A DNA stretch of 64,000 bases from Phycisphaerales bacterium (lineage in GTDB: Bacteria; Planctomycetota; Phycisphaerae; UBA1845; Fen-1342), in the NCBI GenBank assembly GCA_022839625.1, contig JALHJL010000014.1, forward strand, positions 5,313 to 69,312. The letters run 5' to 3'. The notes under the pieces are model-generated. The model was given only the letters and a program-made list of their open reading frames with translations. It did no database searches and was not told the DNA's origin. Numbering within the stretch: position 1 is the first letter of the stretch; each line of letters starts with the position of its first letter. Positions 43,328-51,052 of the stretch are shown here, piece by piece. The translations under genes and the position numbers were made by a program.

Positions 43328-43570
43328 CTATGCGAAGATGCGCCCGGCCGCGTCCGCCAAGAGCGCGGCCGCAGTGCCCTTCGCCTCCTGGGCCTCGGCC
43401 CCCAGCTCGAGGATCGCTCGCAGGAGCGCCCCGAAGAAGCTGGTCGAAAGGGAGATGATGCCGTCCTCGACCGTGGCCTGCAAGGTCGGGTCGCACCCCG
43501 CGGTCAGCACCAGCACACCCGCGGCAACCACCACCAGCCACCGCTCGCGGCATCTCTGCATCTCGCGCAT
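43328..43570 (-). CDS. Small lipoprotein
   Basis: An 80-residue protein. The start at 43570 has GAGGAG 7 bases upstream. A signal peptide with lipobox (VLVLTAGC, cysteine near residue 26) is followed by a short amphipathic, Ala/Leu-rich domain (IISLSTSFFGALLRAILELG). No family is recognised. It lies 73 bases upstream of the ABC ATPase gene on the same strand and may be co-transcribed with it. Confidence 0.65.
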   Translation of the reverse strand: MREMQRCRERWLVVVAAGVLVLTAGCDPTLQATVEDGIISLSTSFFGALLRAILELGAEAQEAKGTAAALLADAAGRIFA

Positions 43571-43745
43571 CTTCAACTCCTCATCGTCGCCAGTTGCTGC
43601 CACGAACCAATCCTAGCAACGTTCCGAGTGTCTGACCAGACGCCGCGCGGGACTGGCCGGGTGGGCCGCCCGCCGCGATCCGCCGCAACACCGCAGCCGC
43701 CATGCAGGTATTTACCATGCTCCGCGGGCACGGTTGCACAGCGCG

Positions 43746-44780
43746 TCAGTCGGGCGACTGCTCCTTCCGCCGCATCTCGTCCGCGCCGCGCGGGTGACAC
43801 CGGGCGTGAATCTCCTGCAAGCGCCGGGTTTGCACGTGCGTGTAGATCTCCGTTGTGGCGATGCTGGCGTGCCCGAGGAGTTCCTGGACCACGCGCAGGT
43901 CGGCGCCCCCTTCCAGCAGGTGCGTCGCGAAGCTGTGCCGCAGCGTGTGTGGGCTGACCTTGCCGGCGATGCCCTGGCGTTTGGCTTCGCGCCGAACGAT
44001 TCCCCACATCGCCGTCCGTTCCATGGGGCCGCCCGAGCGCGACAGAAAGAGAGGCAGGCCGGCGGCGGCGGTGCGGGTGAGCGGCAGCTTCCACCGCCCG
44101 CGGTCCAGACCCTTCTGCAATAGCATGGGCCGCAAGTCGTGCAGGTAGGTCTCCAGCGCCTCCAGTGCCTTGCGGCCGATCGGCGTGACCCGCTCTTTGC
44201 GCCCCTTGCCCATGCACCGCAGGTACGCCCCGTCCATGTTAATGTCGCCCGCCCGCAGCCCGCACAGCTCGCTGGCGCGCAGCCCGCAGGCGTAGAAAAC
44301 CTCCAGGATCGCCCGGTCGCGCAGCCCCAGCGCACTGGCGGGGTCCGGCGATGTGACCAGGTCCGCCGTCCGGTCCAGGTTCAGCGTCTCCGGCAGGCGT
44401 TGCCAGCGTTTGGGCAGTTCCACCAGTGACGTGCGGTCTTCGCCAACCTGGTGCGTGAGGTGCAGCCAGCGCAGCCACATGCGCAACGCCACCACCCGCC
44501 GCGCCAGCGTCGTTTCCTTGTAGCCCAGACTGCTCAGGCCGACCAGGTAGTCCTGCACGACGTGCGGCGTGATGTGTGACCAGTGCTCGACGCCGCGGCG
44601 CCGGAGGAAGTCGCCGAAATGATGCAGGTCGCGGCGGTAGGCCTGAATCGTGTTGCCTGACAGGCCGAGCTCGACCTGTTGATAGGTCCGGAAGCCGTCC
44701 AGCGAGCGAAGAAACCGAGGCGTACAGACCGGCTCACCCGAGGCTGGCCCTCCGCGCTTGGCTCTGCGTGCCGCGAACAC
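43746..44780 (-). CDS. Tyrosine recombinase (XerC/XerD family)
   Basis: About 344 residues. The catalytic set is complete: ACGLRASEL (first Arg), a Lys in the beta-hairpin (GKGRKERV), HTLRHSFATHLLEGGAD (His-x-x-Arg), LGHASIATTEIYTHV (His and the nucleophile Tyr). The N-terminal SAM-like domain (FRTYQQVELGLSGNTIQAYRRDL) is of XerD type. The strong AAGGAGG sits 10 bases before the GTG at 44780 but only 1 base before an in-frame GTG at 44789, so 44780 was preferred. No att sites, integron or prophage genes are visible, which supports a chromosomal dimer-resolution enzyme; dif was not found. Confidence 0.9.
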   Translation of the reverse strand: MFAARRAKRGGPASGEPVCTPRFLRSLDGFRTYQQVELGLSGNTIQAYRRDLHHFGDFLRRRGVEHWSHITPHVVQDYLVGLSSLGYKETTLARRVVALRMWLRWLHLTHQVGEDRTSLVELPKRWQRLPETLNLDRTADLVTSPDPASALGLRDRAILEVFYACGLRASELCGLRAGDINMDGAYLRCMGKGRKERVTPIGRKALEALETYLHDLRPMLLQKGLDRGRWKLPLTRTAAAGLPLFLSRSGGPMERTAMWGIVRREAKRQGIAGKVSPHTLRHSFATHLLEGGADLRVVQELLGHASIATTEIYTHVQTRRLQEIHARCHPRGADEMRRKEQSPD

Positions 44781-44888
44781 GGCGTCCACGCCTCCTTGCG
44801 ATACGTGCCGTCGTCCCTGTCGCCGTATGATGGGATTCTACCGTGCGCCCCGGCCCGATCAATCCGCCGCGGACGTGCAGCGCCGTGA

Positions 44889-44910
44889 CCGCCGCAGGTC
44901 TCTGCGGCGG
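44889..44910. promoter_or_regulatory. Perfect 9-bp hairpin in the divergent region
   Basis: CCGCCGCAG-GTCT-CTGCGGCGG, a perfect 9-base-pair stem with a 4-base loop. It lies between the recombinase gene (start 44780, minus) and the LysM-YkuD gene (start 45031, plus). It is not at a gene end, so an attenuator or operator role is more likely than simple termination. Confidence 0.35.
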
Positions 44911-45030
44911 ACTCATCGTTGCGACCAATGAGCCACTTGCACTAGCCGCCCGGACGAGCCCGCGTTATCTTGCGAGTTCGTTTTGCCAGGATGGCGTGCG
45001 TGGGCAGCAGGAAGCCCAGGAGGTGGCAGC

Positions 45031-46203
45031 GTGTACGGTGCTCGGCGACGAAGGAGAGTCCGAAGAACAGCCGCAATCATCGGCCTTGCCGTTGTGTTGG
45101 CAGTGGTAGGGGGGTGGTGGTACTTCCGGCCGCGCGCCTCGCACGATGATGCCGGCGACGCGGCTCAGGCGGGGCCGACTGAAACCTCCGTCGGTCCTGT
45201 CGCCGCGGCCATTAAGAACGTCGCGGACGTGCCCGTTCAACCGGAGGCCAGGCCGGCGCAGCCCGAGCAGGTCGTGCTGGTTGCCGACGAGCAGGTGATT
45301 ATTCCGGCCAAGCGGGGCGCCGCAGAGCAAGCGACCGACGGTGCAGCGCTGGCGACGCCGCGTCTCGAAGCGGCGGCCGACGACGAACCGGACGAGCCCC
45401 GATCCGCGCCGGGCGACCCGACCGCCGCCCGCGTCAGCAGTGATACGCGCACTGGAAACCGCACGATCGAAGAGGCGCGCGGGCTGCTGGAGGCCGGGAA
45501 GCTGCTCGAAGCCCGCCGGCAGCTTAACAGCCTGTTGGCGGGTGATCTCGGAGATGCCGAGGGTTCGGAGGTGCGCGCGCTGCTGACGCGCATTGCCGAC
45601 GATACCGTCTTCGGCCGGCGCAGCGTGCCGAACGACCCGTTAGTCGACAGCTACACGATCCAGCCCGGCGACGTGCTGGTGAACATCGCCAGGAATTTCG
45701 ACGTGCCGTACGAAATCCTGATGGTCATGAACGGCATCCCCGACGCGACCAAGATCCGGCAGGACCAGAAGCTCAAGATTCCGCGCGGACCCTTCCACGC
45801 GAAGATCTACAAGTCCAGGTTCCGCATGGATGTCTACCTCCAGGATGTCTTCGTGCGGAGCTTCCGCGTCGGCCTCGGTACGGACAACGGCACGCCCACC
45901 GGCCTCTGGCGGGTCAAGAACCGGCTCGAGAACCCGACGTACTATCCGCCTGCCTCGGCGACCGACAAGCGCATCCTGCCTCCCGATCATCCGGAAAACC
46001 CGCTGGGCCGCCGCTGGATCGGACTGGAGGGTGTCGAGGGCGAGGCGGTCGGGCACGAGGGATTCGGCATCCACGGCACCATCGAGCCGGATTCGATCGG
46101 CAAAGCTGTCTCCCTCGGGTGCATTCGCATGCATAACGAGGACGTGGCGTTCTTGTACATGTTGCTGCTGCCGGGACGTTCGACGGTCACGATGCTGCCG
46201 TGA
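45031..46203 (+). CDS. LysM + YkuD L,D-transpeptidase
   Basis: A 390-residue protein. The GTG at 45031 is chosen because AGGAGGT lies 6 bases upstream; an in-frame TTG further up has no such site. A very basic start (RRRRRVRR) leads into one membrane anchor (TAAIIGLAVVLAVVGGWWYF). A charged linker is followed by a helical segment (about 145-195), a LysM motif (DSYTIQPGDVLVNIARNFDV) and a YkuD catalytic domain ending HGTIEPDSIGKAVSLGCIRMHNED, with the His and Cys of the HX14-17SxGCIRM signature. It probably crosslinks peptidoglycan 3-3 or attaches proteins to it in the periplasm. The stop overlaps the MBOAT start. Confidence 0.92.
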   Translation: MYGARRRRRVRRTAAIIGLAVVLAVVGGWWYFRPRASHDDAGDAAQAGPTETSVGPVAAAIKNVADVPVQPEARPAQPEQVVLVADEQVIIPAKRGAAEQATDGAALATPRLEAAADDEPDEPRSAPGDPTAARVSSDTRTGNRTIEEARGLLEAGKLLEARRQLNSLLAGDLGDAEGSEVRALLTRIADDTVFGRRSVPNDPLVDSYTIQPGDVLVNIARNFDVPYEILMVMNGIPDATKIRQDQKLKIPRGPFHAKIYKSRFRMDVYLQDVFVRSFRVGLGTDNGTPTGLWRVKNRLENPTYYPPASATDKRILPPDHPENPLGRRWIGLEGVEGEAVGHEGFGIHGTIEPDSIGKAVSLGCIRMHNEDVAFLYMLLLPGRSTVTMLP

Positions 46204-47522
46204 GCTTCGGAAGCACACTCGCCGGACTCTGCGCCGGAGACGGCTGCCTGGCGCTGCTGCAACCCCCTGTCCCTCTGTTCAATCCGTTGACGGACGGTGC
46301 GCCCTTGACCCCGCGGGAGCTGCTCGCCGGGCCGCTGGGGCTGATTGCGTACCTGCCGCTGGTGCCCCTCGTGCTCTTGCTGGCACGGCGCTTCCGGCAC
46401 GGGGCGCTGATCGTCGGCGGGCTGGTGTGGTTGCTGCCGACGCTCGGTCCAGAGACGGCGGCGGTTCTGCTGATCGGCGTCGCCGTCGGGGCGGGTTGGA
46501 TCATCCTGTTAGGCGCCCTTCGCCGGCGCGACACATTGAGCCGCCGAGGCATGATCGCGCTGGTCTGGCTCGGCCTGCATCTCCTCGTGCTGCCGCTGTG
46601 GTGGTACGCGCATCCGAGCTGGTATCCGTCCCGCATGGCGGTCCTGCACAACGTCGGCTTTGCTTACTTCCTGCTGCGGCTCATCGACTGGGGTACGGAG
46701 ACCGCCGACCAGCCGCAAACGCCCCTCCGGCTGTGGGACACGATCGCATGGCTGATGTATCCGCCCTGCATGCGTCTGGGGCCGGTCTTGCTGCGGGCCG
46801 ATTTTCTGCGCCGCTTCGACGAGTGGGATCCGCGCCGTTCGCCCGCCTGGCGGAAGGGAGCGGCGCGGTTGGGGCTGCTGGTCCTGGGCGGGCTGGGTCT
46901 GGCGATCATCGGGCGGAATATCCCGACGGCGGCTCCGGAGGCGGTCGACTACTTCACCGCACCGGCCGACTACGAGACGGGCCACCTGCTCCGGGCGTTC
47001 TACCTCATCCCGATTCAGATCTACCTGTTGCTGTGGACCTACAACCAGCTTGCCCTCGCCTTGTCCCTGTGGGTCGGGCTGCCGGTGGACGACAACTTTC
47101 GCCGCCTGCCGCTCGCCACGTCGGTTCGAGAGTTCTGGCGGCGCTGGCACATCACGGTCGGCGGCTGGCTGCGCAGCCAGATTTACCTCCCCCTGGGGGG
47201 CGGCCGGCGGCACGCGTTCATCAATACGTTGGCGGTCTTCGGTTACTGCGGCCTCTGGCATGGCGCGAGCTGGTCGTTTCTGGCGTGGGGCCTGAGCCAG
47301 GTGTTGGCGCTCGCCGTGCAGCGCGGTTGGGACAAGCTGCGCGAACGATGGGGACTGCTCGCACACCTCCGCGGACCCGTCTGGACATTCTTCTGCTGGC
47401 TGCTCACGATGCACTACCAGATTGCGACGATCGTCGTGTTTGCCGACTTCGAGCACGCAGGCTGGCGAATCCTGAGCGAGCTTCTCTGGCAGCGGGCCCT
47501 TGCGCCGCTCGTTGCCGCCTAG
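46200..47522 (+). CDS. MBOAT family membrane O-acyltransferase
   Basis: A 440-residue membrane protein with about 10 helices. The GTG at 46200 overlaps the preceding TGA (GTGA). MBOAT hallmarks are FWRRWHITVGGWLRSQIYLPLGGG and the catalytic-histidine segment YCGLWHGASWSFLAWG (His near 353), as in AlgI, DltB and PatA. It transfers acyl groups across the membrane to an extracytoplasmic acceptor (polysaccharide, peptidoglycan or glycerol polymer). The usual SGNH partner (AlgJ/AlgX/PatB) is not adjacent. Coupling to an L,D-transpeptidase suggests a cell-wall substrate; that is inference. Confidence 0.9.
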   Translation: MSFGSTLAGLCAGDGCLALLQPPVPLFNPLTDGAPLTPRELLAGPLGLIAYLPLVPLVLLLARRFRHGALIVGGLVWLLPTLGPETAAVLLIGVAVGAGWIILLGALRRRDTLSRRGMIALVWLGLHLLVLPLWWYAHPSWYPSRMAVLHNVGFAYFLLRLIDWGTETADQPQTPLRLWDTIAWLMYPPCMRLGPVLLRADFLRRFDEWDPRRSPAWRKGAARLGLLVLGGLGLAIIGRNIPTAAPEAVDYFTAPADYETGHLLRAFYLIPIQIYLLLWTYNQLALALSLWVGLPVDDNFRRLPLATSVREFWRRWHITVGGWLRSQIYLPLGGGRRHAFINTLAVFGYCGLWHGASWSFLAWGLSQVLALAVQRGWDKLRERWGLLAHLRGPVWTFFCWLLTMHYQIATIVVFADFEHAGWRILSELLWQRALAPLVAA

Positions 47523-47552
47523 ACGCCTCGTTCGCATTGGAAGGAGACTCGG

Positions 47553-49865
47553 TTGCCGACGCTCGATACCTGGTCCATCGCCGAAACGTCCTTCGTCGTC
47601 GCCCACAACCGCCACTACGAGGGCCTGATGGCGATCGGCAGCGGCACGTTCCAGCAGCGTGCGTCGCTCGAGGAGGGTCTGCGCGACGACCCGCAAGACC
47701 GTGAGTATCTGCGTCTCATGGGCAACGTCACGGTGGAGCAGTTCCCGAGCTTCAAGAGTCGCGTCGGCACCTACCTGCCCGGCGTCACGGGTCCGCACCC
47801 CACCTGCCTCGAGGAGATGATCAACCTGCCGGCGCTGCACGGCCTGCTCGTCTACGCCGGCGGCCAGCGGCTCGACATGGAGGCCGGCGCCGTGACCGAT
47901 TACTGCCGGCGCCTTGATTTGCGCACCGGCCGGCTCAGTCGCGAGTTCACCTGGGCGCTGGCGAACGATGCCCGGCTGCGTGTCCGGTTCGAACGGTTCA
48001 TCAGCGCCCGCCGCCGCCACATCATGGCCTTGCGTTGTACCGTTGCGCACCTCGCCGGTCCGTCTGTCGAGCTGCGCTTCCTGGGCACGCTTGATGCCGA
48101 GGTCCGGACGAACGGCTTTGACCACTTCACCGCGGTAGACATTACCGGTGAGCACGAGCCGATCACGCTCGCCGTCCGCACGAACTCGGGTGTGGACGTG
48201 GCGGCCGCGGCGCTGCTTACGTCGGACCAGGGCCTGCCCTGGAACGTGGAGGTCCAGCCGCGCTGGGTGGCGTGCTGTGGGGCCTTTACGCTGGACCCGG
48301 GCGGGTCGCTGATCGTGGACAAGTTCGCGGCCCTTACGTCGTCGCGCCACGTGAGCGCTCCGCCGGTCGACGTGGCCCGGAAGCTGGTTTGGGACGCGGC
48401 GGCGGCAGGCTATGAACGTTTGGCGACAGAATCGGACGCGGTGTGGCGCGCGCGGTGGGAGCAGACCGACGTCGTCATCGAGGGCGACCCGGAGAGCCAA
48501 CGTGCCTTGCGGGTGTGTCTGTATCACCTGCTGCGGGCCGTCGCGGAGGACGACTCGTGGTGTGCGGTCGACGCCAAGGCCGCGGCCGGCGAGGCCTACT
48601 GCGGGCGCTACTTCTGGGACACCGACATCTTCATGCTTCCGCTGTTCCTTTACACGCGGCCGGAGGTCGGCAAGCGCCTGGCGCGCTTCCGAATTGCGTC
48701 GCTCGACGGGGCCCGTCGTAACGCGCGCCGCTACGGCTACGCCGGAGCGCGGTACGCCTGGGAAAGCTCGCCCGCCGGCGACGAGAACTGCCCGAACTGG
48801 CAGTACGCGGATCACGAGGTTCATGTGACGGCCGACGTGGCCTACGGCATTTTTCACGCGCACGCGTGCAACCCTGACGACCTGCTCTTCCTGCGCGAGG
48901 CGACCGAGGTCCTCGTGGAGTGTGCCCGGTATTGGAGCGAGCGCGTGACGTATTCCGCCGAGCAGGACCGTTACGACCTGCTGGCAGTCATGGGGCCGGA
49001 TGAATACACCCCTTTCAGCCGCAACAACGCCTATACGAATCGTCTGGTCGCCTTCGCCCTTCAGGCCGCGGGGTTTCTGTGGCAGAAGCTGGAACGTTCT
49101 GACGCCGCCGCGGCCGACCGTCTGCGCCACGGCCTGCGGCTGGCCGATGACGAGCCGGCACGTTTCGTGGAAATCGCGGCGAAGCTGCGCTTGCCGTATG
49201 ACGAGCGGCGCCGGCTGGTGCTGCAATCGGATGACTTCTTCGCGCAGGAGCCGCTGGACTGGGCGCGCCACTGGCCGGACCGGTCGAAGCGCCTGGCGGC
49301 GTGCGTGCACCAGGAGCGCCTCTATCGCGGCCAGGTGCTGAAGCAGGCCGACGTCCTTCAGCTCATGGCCCTCTTCCCGCACGAGTTCGACCGGGAGCAG
49401 ATGAAGATTGCGTACGAGACCTACGAGCCGCTGACCTCCCATGACTCGAGCTTAAGCAGGCCCATACACGCCCTGATCGCCGCCTGGATCGGCCGGGGCA
49501 ACGAGGCCCGACGGCTGTGGGAGGAGGGTGCCGGCCACGACCTCCGACCGTGTGAGGCCAACGAGGGCATTCACGCGGGTTGCGCCGGCGCGTGTTGGAT
49601 GGCGGCGGTGCTGGGCTTCGGCGGTATGGCGGCCCGGATGCAGTCGGAGGTTCTACGGATCGACCCCCACCTGCCCGCAAATTGGACCGCGCTACGTTTC
49701 CCCTTCGTCTGGGAAGGCCAGCCGTTGCACGTGGACATCGAGCAGGGGTGCGTGACCATCCACCATCGCGGCGATCGGCCGCTGCGGGCGTGCATTTATG
49801 GCCGCGATGCAACTCTGCGTCCGCAGGAAACGCTCGTGTTCGAGCCGCTGCCGGACACAGCCTGA
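47553..49865 (+). CDS. Glycoside hydrolase family 65 protein (disaccharide phosphorylase-like)
   Basis: A 770-residue protein of standard GH65 length. The start is TTG at 47553 with AAGGAG 6 bases upstream. The N-terminal beta-sandwich (about 1-270) is followed by the (alpha/alpha)6 barrel with FWDTDIFMLP near 355, GYAGARYAWESSPAGDE, and MGPDEYTPFSRNNAYTN, whose Glu (near 484) is the general acid of GH65. KQADV and TYEPLTSHDSSLS follow. GH65 enzymes split alpha-glucosides such as maltose, trehalose or kojibiose with phosphate. No signal peptide, so cytoplasmic. Substrate undetermined. It sits 30 bases after the MBOAT gene. Confidence 0.93.
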   Translation: MPTLDTWSIAETSFVVAHNRHYEGLMAIGSGTFQQRASLEEGLRDDPQDREYLRLMGNVTVEQFPSFKSRVGTYLPGVTGPHPTCLEEMINLPALHGLLVYAGGQRLDMEAGAVTDYCRRLDLRTGRLSREFTWALANDARLRVRFERFISARRRHIMALRCTVAHLAGPSVELRFLGTLDAEVRTNGFDHFTAVDITGEHEPITLAVRTNSGVDVAAAALLTSDQGLPWNVEVQPRWVACCGAFTLDPGGSLIVDKFAALTSSRHVSAPPVDVARKLVWDAAAAGYERLATESDAVWRARWEQTDVVIEGDPESQRALRVCLYHLLRAVAEDDSWCAVDAKAAAGEAYCGRYFWDTDIFMLPLFLYTRPEVGKRLARFRIASLDGARRNARRYGYAGARYAWESSPAGDENCPNWQYADHEVHVTADVAYGIFHAHACNPDDLLFLREATEVLVECARYWSERVTYSAEQDRYDLLAVMGPDEYTPFSRNNAYTNRLVAFALQAAGFLWQKLERSDAAAADRLRHGLRLADDEPARFVEIAAKLRLPYDERRRLVLQSDDFFAQEPLDWARHWPDRSKRLAACVHQERLYRGQVLKQADVLQLMALFPHEFDREQMKIAYETYEPLTSHDSSLSRPIHALIAAWIGRGNEARRLWEEGAGHDLRPCEANEGIHAGCAGACWMAAVLGFGGMAARMQSEVLRIDPHLPANWTALRFPFVWEGQPLHVDIEQGCVTIHHRGDRPLRACIYGRDATLRPQETLVFEPLPDTA

Positions 49866-49918
49866 CTTTTCAGTCCTGCCGCCCCTGTGAATCCGGCGGG
49901 GAGGGAAAGGGTCACAGC

Positions 49919-50950
49919 CTACTCCTCGAGCCGCAACGGCGGCTTCTCGTGCTTGGGCCGGTACTTCTCGACGAGCGCCCGCAGCTTGGGTTGGTCCGGG
50001 TTCAGCTCCAGACTCTCGTGCCACGCCTCGATCGCTTCGTCACGCAGGGTCACATTGTCCGGCTGGTCGAGGTACATCGTCATCAGGACGACGCCGTAGC
50101 CCGCGTGGGCGGCCGCGTTACGCGGATCAAGCTGAATGGCGGTGCGGTAGCTCTCGGCGGCGGCCTGGTAGGCGTGCTCACGCCAGAGCGTGAACCCGAG
50201 GCGTTCGTGCGCAGGGGAGAACGTCGGATCGATCTGAATGGCGACCTTCAGGGCGCGATGGGCCGCTTCCCAACGCTCCTGGTTCAGGTACACGGTGGCC
50301 AGGTTCACGAGCACGACCGGCTGGGCCCCGTCGCACTCGAGCGAGTCCTTGTAGGCCTTGATGGCCTCGTAGTCCTTGCCTTGCGCGGCCAACGCCGCCC
50401 CGAGGTTGCTGCGCGCCGCGGCACTGCCGGGCGCCAGCCGGATCGCGGCCTCGTAGCTCTCGATCGCTTTGTCGAGCTCGCCGGACTGGTGGTAGCAGGT
50501 CGCGAGCCGGAAGCGCACGTCGAAGTTACGGGGGGCCAGCTCGCAAGCCACCAGGTACGCCCGGATCGCCTGCGTCATCTTCTCGAGCAGGCGGTACACG
50601 TCGGCAAGCTCGATGACCGGCGTCACACTGGCAGGATTCAGCCGTACCGCCTCCTGGAGCGACTCCGCCGCCAGGTTCAGGTCGCCCTGTTCTTTGTAGG
50701 CCAGACCCAACTGATAGTGCCCGTCGGCGAACTGCGGATCGAGCCTGACGGCCTCGCGGAACTCCGCGAGGGCGAGATCCAGCCGGTCCGCTGCCAGCGC
50801 CCTCTGGCCCTGGGCGAGCCGGAGTTTTGCAAACTCCTGGTTCAGGAGGCAGCCGCTGCAGAGCGCGGCCAAGACAACCACGCCGCATACCCGCCAGACG
50901 GCACATTGCACCGCACTCACCACGTTGCCCCGATGACTCCGCAACCTCAA
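49919..50950 (-). CDS. TPR-repeat lipoprotein
   Basis: Up to 343 residues. The frame opens at TTG 50950, but GTG codons near 50923 would leave a more normal signal peptide, so the start is uncertain. A hydrophobic segment ends in a lipobox (LCSGC). Seven or more tetratricopeptide repeats follow, for example LDLALAEFREAVRLDPQFAD, LDKAIESYEAAIRLAPGSAA and YQAAAESYRTAIQLDPRNAA. It is a protein-protein interaction scaffold in the periplasm or outer membrane. Its partners are unknown; another TPR protein is encoded just upstream on the same strand. Confidence 0.85.
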   Translation of the reverse strand: MRLRSHRGNVVSAVQCAVWRVCGVVVLAALCSGCLLNQEFAKLRLAQGQRALAADRLDLALAEFREAVRLDPQFADGHYQLGLAYKEQGDLNLAAESLQEAVRLNPASVTPVIELADVYRLLEKMTQAIRAYLVACELAPRNFDVRFRLATCYHQSGELDKAIESYEAAIRLAPGSAAARSNLGAALAAQGKDYEAIKAYKDSLECDGAQPVVLVNLATVYLNQERWEAAHRALKVAIQIDPTFSPAHERLGFTLWREHAYQAAAESYRTAIQLDPRNAAAHAGYGVVLMTMYLDQPDNVTLRDEAIEAWHESLELNPDQPKLRALVEKYRPKHEKPPLRLEE

Positions 50951-51052
50951 TCGTCACGAACGCACTGGTCAACCGCGCCAGGATCGTCCTGCTTTTCTAA
51001 CCGCTCAGGCCGGCACCGGTCAATGCGCAGCCCATTCCTGTTCGCGCTGGCC

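Noticed and set aside
43746..44780. Integrated mobile element around the tyrosine recombinase
   Set aside because: There are no att repeats, tRNA, phage or cargo genes beside it. The protein looks like a housekeeping XerC/D.
46509..49442. A 977-codon open frame on the minus strand
   Set aside because: It is antisense to the MBOAT and GH65 genes, both clear family members. Its translation has no recognisable motif.
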